Source: CAIOZA01 sp964464375
GTDB lineage: Bacteria; Bacteroidota; Ignavibacteria; Kapaibacteriales; UBA2268
Direction: 5' to 3'
DNA: 64,000 nucleotides
Assembly: GCA_964464375.1 (NCBI GenBank)
Contig: CAYXFU010000003.1
Span: forward strand, 62,001 to 126,000
Of this stretch, positions 61,641 to 64,000 are shown piece by piece (the stretch's first letter is position 1; every line of letters begins with the position of its first letter). Both the position numbers and the translations under genes were made by a program. Below the pieces are notes generated by a model that had not been told where the DNA came from, did not search any database, and saw only the letters and a list, made by a program, of their open reading frames with translations.

Positions 61641-62168
61641 CTATATAATAATTTTTATTTTTTTAATTTTTTCTGTGGTAACTTTGCCATAAGGACTTAC
61701 TTCGTAAATTGTGTCCATATTAGTAAATGTAAAAATATCTATATCTTTAGAGTATTTTTTTCTGTAATAGTATTCATTTCCCACATCAGAATACTCTTCA
61801 AAAACAATATTATCTTCGAAATTTATTTTGAAATTAAATGAATCTTCATCAATGAAAACAGCAATTATTTTTTTTCCTTCAAGTATTTTAATTTTTTGGT
61901 GTAAAAGTTCATACGAATCATCATGTAGTGAATATTGATTATCACAGTAAAATTCATCATTGTTCAAGATCCGCCAAAATTCGACGACCTTTAAGTCAAT
62001 TTCACAACTAATCCACGTTTCAGAAGAAGCATTTGAGCTTTCATTATTTACTTTATCTCCTATTTGGATAATAATAATAGAACTTAAGCTAAAATATACT
62101 TCAAAGCATGTTTTGCCGATTATTGATTTAAATGATTCAATTAGTTTTTGTTTGTTGGATTTTCTCAT
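61641..62168 (-). CDS. Probable immunity protein for the Rhs toxin
   Basis: A 175-residue acidic cytosolic protein with beta-rich strands (VYFSLSSIIIIQIGD, KIIAVFIDEDSFNFKINFEDN). No known family recognised. Its ATG overlaps the stop of the Rhs toxin frame by one base (TAATG), the position and coupling expected of a cognate immunity gene. The call rests on position; the sequence gives no independent proof. Confidence 0.6.
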   Translation of the reverse strand: MRKSNKQKLIESFKSIIGKTCFEVYFSLSSIIIIQIGDKVNNESSNASSETWISCEIDLKVVEFWRILNNDEFYCDNQYSLHDDSYELLHQKIKILEGKKIIAVFIDEDSFNFKINFEDNIVFEEYSDVGNEYYYRKKYSKDIDIFTFTNMDTIYEVSPYGKVTTEKIKKIKIII

Positions 62169-63055
62169 TATTTAAACTTTCTTCCTACAAATTCTCTTGC
62201 TAGTTCAAGTAAATCTTTATCTGGTAAATTTTTTCCAACTTTTGCGCCAGGTATTTCCTTAAGATGAAATTCCCTCTGTAATGCTTTTGTCCATTTCTCA
62301 CCTATTTCTTTCAATGCAGATGCTAAAGCCCATTTAGCTTTACCATTACTTGGACCTGGATCACCCATTGGATCTTTTTTCCCAGTACCTTTAGAAGCTG
62401 ATTTATCTGAACTGAAATCCTCTCTTGCCATGTTCCTCGCTTCCATGACATTTACTTTAGTGCCAGAAGCATCAGCAGGAGTAGAAGCACCACCTAGAAC
62501 ATTTTTATCAATATATGAATTTGCATTTCCTGACCCATTTACAGCATCTGTAACAGTATTTATTAAACTTTCAGATGCATCTCTAATTTTTTCTCCGTTA
62601 GTCACTAAAAAATTAACCCCTAATGCACCGCCTACTATAATAAAAGCATCCCCTATACCTATCCCAACTGTGCCAATACCCCAAATTGAAACAACTACTG
62701 CTCCAGGACCATTGCCAGTAATGTCTTTTAATCCTATAGGATTATTAAATGAATAATGATAAGGATTCCAGCCTTTATATTTCTCAAATTCAGGATCAAT
62801 ACTAGTAAATCTGCCGAAATTATCTTCGTATTTGCGGACGCCGAAGTCCCCCAGCAGGGATTCGTTGTCTTTCTCTTTGGCTATGAAGCCTGTACGGTTG
62901 ATATTGTCAAGACTAACGTCAACATTTATTCTTTCGCCAAATGGCTTATAATCGAATGCACTGGAGACAACATAATTATTATCATTCGTATTCTTCCTCA
63001 GCACCATACGGACATCTCCGAGATGATCTCTGATGGAATAGTCTTTACGCCACAC
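62168..63055 (-). CDS. Orphan Rhs-tip polymorphic toxin (5'-truncated)
   Basis: A 295-residue frame from a GTG. Residues about 1-115 hold the end of an Rhs core: RDHLGDVRMVL, GERINVDV, GDFGVRKYEDNFGRFTSIDP and WNPYHYSFNNPIGLKDITGN. The variable C-terminal toxin begins after DITGN and has a hydrophobic stretch (IWGIGTVGIGIGDAFIIVGG) and a basic end; I do not recognise its activity. The open frame continues to 63214 without a start codon, just 5 bp from the ABC-F stop codon, so the N-terminal Rhs barrel is missing. Either an orphan tip donor or a broken gene. Confidence 0.75.
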   Translation of the reverse strand: MWRKDYSIRDHLGDVRMVLRKNTNDNNYVVSSAFDYKPFGERINVDVSLDNINRTGFIAKEKDNESLLGDFGVRKYEDNFGRFTSIDPEFEKYKGWNPYHYSFNNPIGLKDITGNGPGAVVVSIWGIGTVGIGIGDAFIIVGGALGVNFLVTNGEKIRDASESLINTVTDAVNGSGNANSYIDKNVLGGASTPADASGTKVNVMEARNMAREDFSSDKSASKGTGKKDPMGDPGPSNGKAKWALASALKEIGEKWTKALQREFHLKEIPGAKVGKNLPDKDLLELAREFVGRKFK

Positions 63056-63219
63056 ACCGTTTTCGTCAACACGATAACTAAAATCAATAGTCGAACCTGC
63101 CCCATAGCTATTGTATTCGACAGGGTATAAAAATGCAGTTCTGGGTGGCGAGGGTTGAGCACAAGAGGATAAAGGAAACAGAAAATTGGGGAAAAACGAG
63201 AAAAGGCTTAGTATTTAAT

Positions 63220-64000
63220 TTATTCCAAGTCGTTCTCAATTCGGAAGGCATCATACTTTTCGTGATTTTCAGTCCAATCGTTCATCACCGATTCAAGTTT
63301 GGCAGTTAATTCAATACGTTTCTTTTGCTGTAAACGGCTGTTTGCCAGATCAAGAAAGAAATCTGGATTCTCGAATTCTTTATCCAGAGCCGCAATTGCT
63401 TGTTCCAGCTTGGTGATTTCATCTTCACACATCTCGACTTGTTTCTTCAACCTATTTTCTTCACGTTGAATCACTTTTTGCTGTTCACGTGCTAGTTTGT
63501 CCTTACCCTGCTGTGGTGCACTTTTGGAACCTGTTTCGGTTTTCTTGTTGGTTTCCAGCTCCGAAAGCGAATCTACGCGATGTTTATCTAGGAAATAATA
63601 AATATCTCCCATATATTCTTTGATCTTCTTGTCATGGAAGAGGATTGTTTTATTGGTTAGTCCTGCGAGGAAGTCCCTGTCATGGGATACGATAACAATA
63701 GCACCTGTAAAACCGAGCAGAGCTTTTTTGAGAATATCCTTCGAAACCATGTCGAGATGATTAGTAGGTTCATCAAGAATGAGGAAATTTACAGGCTGAA
63801 GTAGCATTTTAGCAAGAGCCAGTCTGGATTTCTCGCCACCGGACAGGATTCTGACTTTTTTATAAACTGAATCTCCACCAAAAAGGAAAGCTCCCAGCAG
63901 ACTTCGCACTTTTGAACGCATATCGCCTGTTGCAGCACGATCAATAACATCGAAAACTGTATCGTCGCCATTTAGAAGTTCTGCCTGATGCTGGGCATAA
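63220..64000 (-). CDS. ABC-F family ATPase (partial)
   Basis: The visible 259 residues are the C-terminal half of a ribosome-associated ABC-F protein; the N-terminal part lies beyond the right edge. The frame is open to 64000 (FDVIDRAATG precedes the first internal ATG). The second ABC domain has LSGGEKSRLALAKM (signature), LILDEPTNHLDM (Walker B) and VSHDRDFL. A charged helical linker and coiled coil finish it, as in Uup/EttA-type proteins. Its stop is immediately followed by the orphan Rhs frame. Confidence 0.92.
   Translation of the reverse strand, partial: YAQHQAELLNGDDTVFDVIDRAATGDMRSKVRSLLGAFLFGGDSVYKKVRILSGGEKSRLALAKMLLQPVNFLILDEPTNHLDMVSKDILKKALLGFTGAIVIVSHDRDFLAGLTNKTILFHDKKIKEYMGDIYYFLDKHRVDSLSELETNKKTETGSKSAPQQGKDKLAREQQKVIQREENRLKKQVEMCEDEITKLEQAIAALDKEFENPDFFLDLANSRLQQKKRIELTAKLESVMNDWTENHEKYDAFRIENDLE

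Overview
This 64 kb AT-rich window comes from a bacterium of the FCB group (Bacteroidota / Chlorobiota-Ignavibacteriota / Kapaibacteriota side). The evidence is type IX secretion (T9SS) C-terminal sorting domains, a GWxTD-domain protein, promoters of the TTTG-N19/20-TAnnTTTG type upstream of rpsD, rpsF, rpsA and a glycosyltransferase, and many TSP3/OmpA and outer-membrane beta-barrel proteins. A Kapaibacteriota- or Ignavibacteriota-like member is my best guess, because the sorting domains carry short palindromes inside their loops; this is inference. I saw no tRNA, rRNA or CRISPR array.

Layout. 1-2.3 kb: GWxTD protein, ispD and the start of a membrane glycosyltransferase (minus strand). 3-5.1 kb: a MarR regulator with two NAD(P)-dependent oxidoreductases; a perfect 12-bp palindrome lies before the regulator and before the first target. 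5.4-13.2 kb: a membrane glycosyltransferase, a cysteine-free S4, a DUF1460 hydrolase overlapping an MFS transporter, NAD kinase and lgt. 13.2-18.1 kb: an orphan T9SS tail, a HEPN/MNT pair with a frameshifted HEPN, and a 1364-residue beta-helix T9SS protein. 18.5-23.7 kb: Ste24-type protease, TIGR01777 epimerase, rplI and rpsF (no rpsR between them), divergent from rpsA. 24-31.5 kb: repeats, a glycerophosphodiesterase operon, lpdA, an M24 peptidase and guaB. 31.7-40 kb: a GT4 glycosyltransferase, a b-type/octaheme cytochrome pair, a CDF transporter, a secreted GH31 glycosidase, two thioredoxins and an unlisted small DUF6132 gene. 40-47.7 kb: a mitochondrial-type EF-G, YdeI, a two-domain SDR protein, and a THUMP methyltransferase whose 3' end is duplicated around a PIN toxin-antitoxin cassette. 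48-56.5 kb: surface proteins and lipoproteins. 56.5-60.7 kb: ferredoxin-NADP reductase, NrfD, a four-cluster ferredoxin and a 13-heme cytochrome. 61-64 kb: repeats, an orphan Rhs toxin tip with a probable immunity gene, and an ABC-F ATPase running off the window.

How it fits together. The core genes (rpsD, rpsF, rplI, rpsA, fusA, nadK, lgt, ispD, guaB, lpdA) are housekeeping. Around them lie an envelope and secretion set and a respiratory set (multiheme cytochromes, FeS and NrfD subunits, thioredoxins). The most unusual layer is repeat-driven: a 238-bp near-identical inverted pair 37 kb apart, palindromes sitting in frame inside T9SS sorting domains, orphan sorting-domain tails in intergenic DNA, and toxin-antitoxin genes placed at gene 3' ends.
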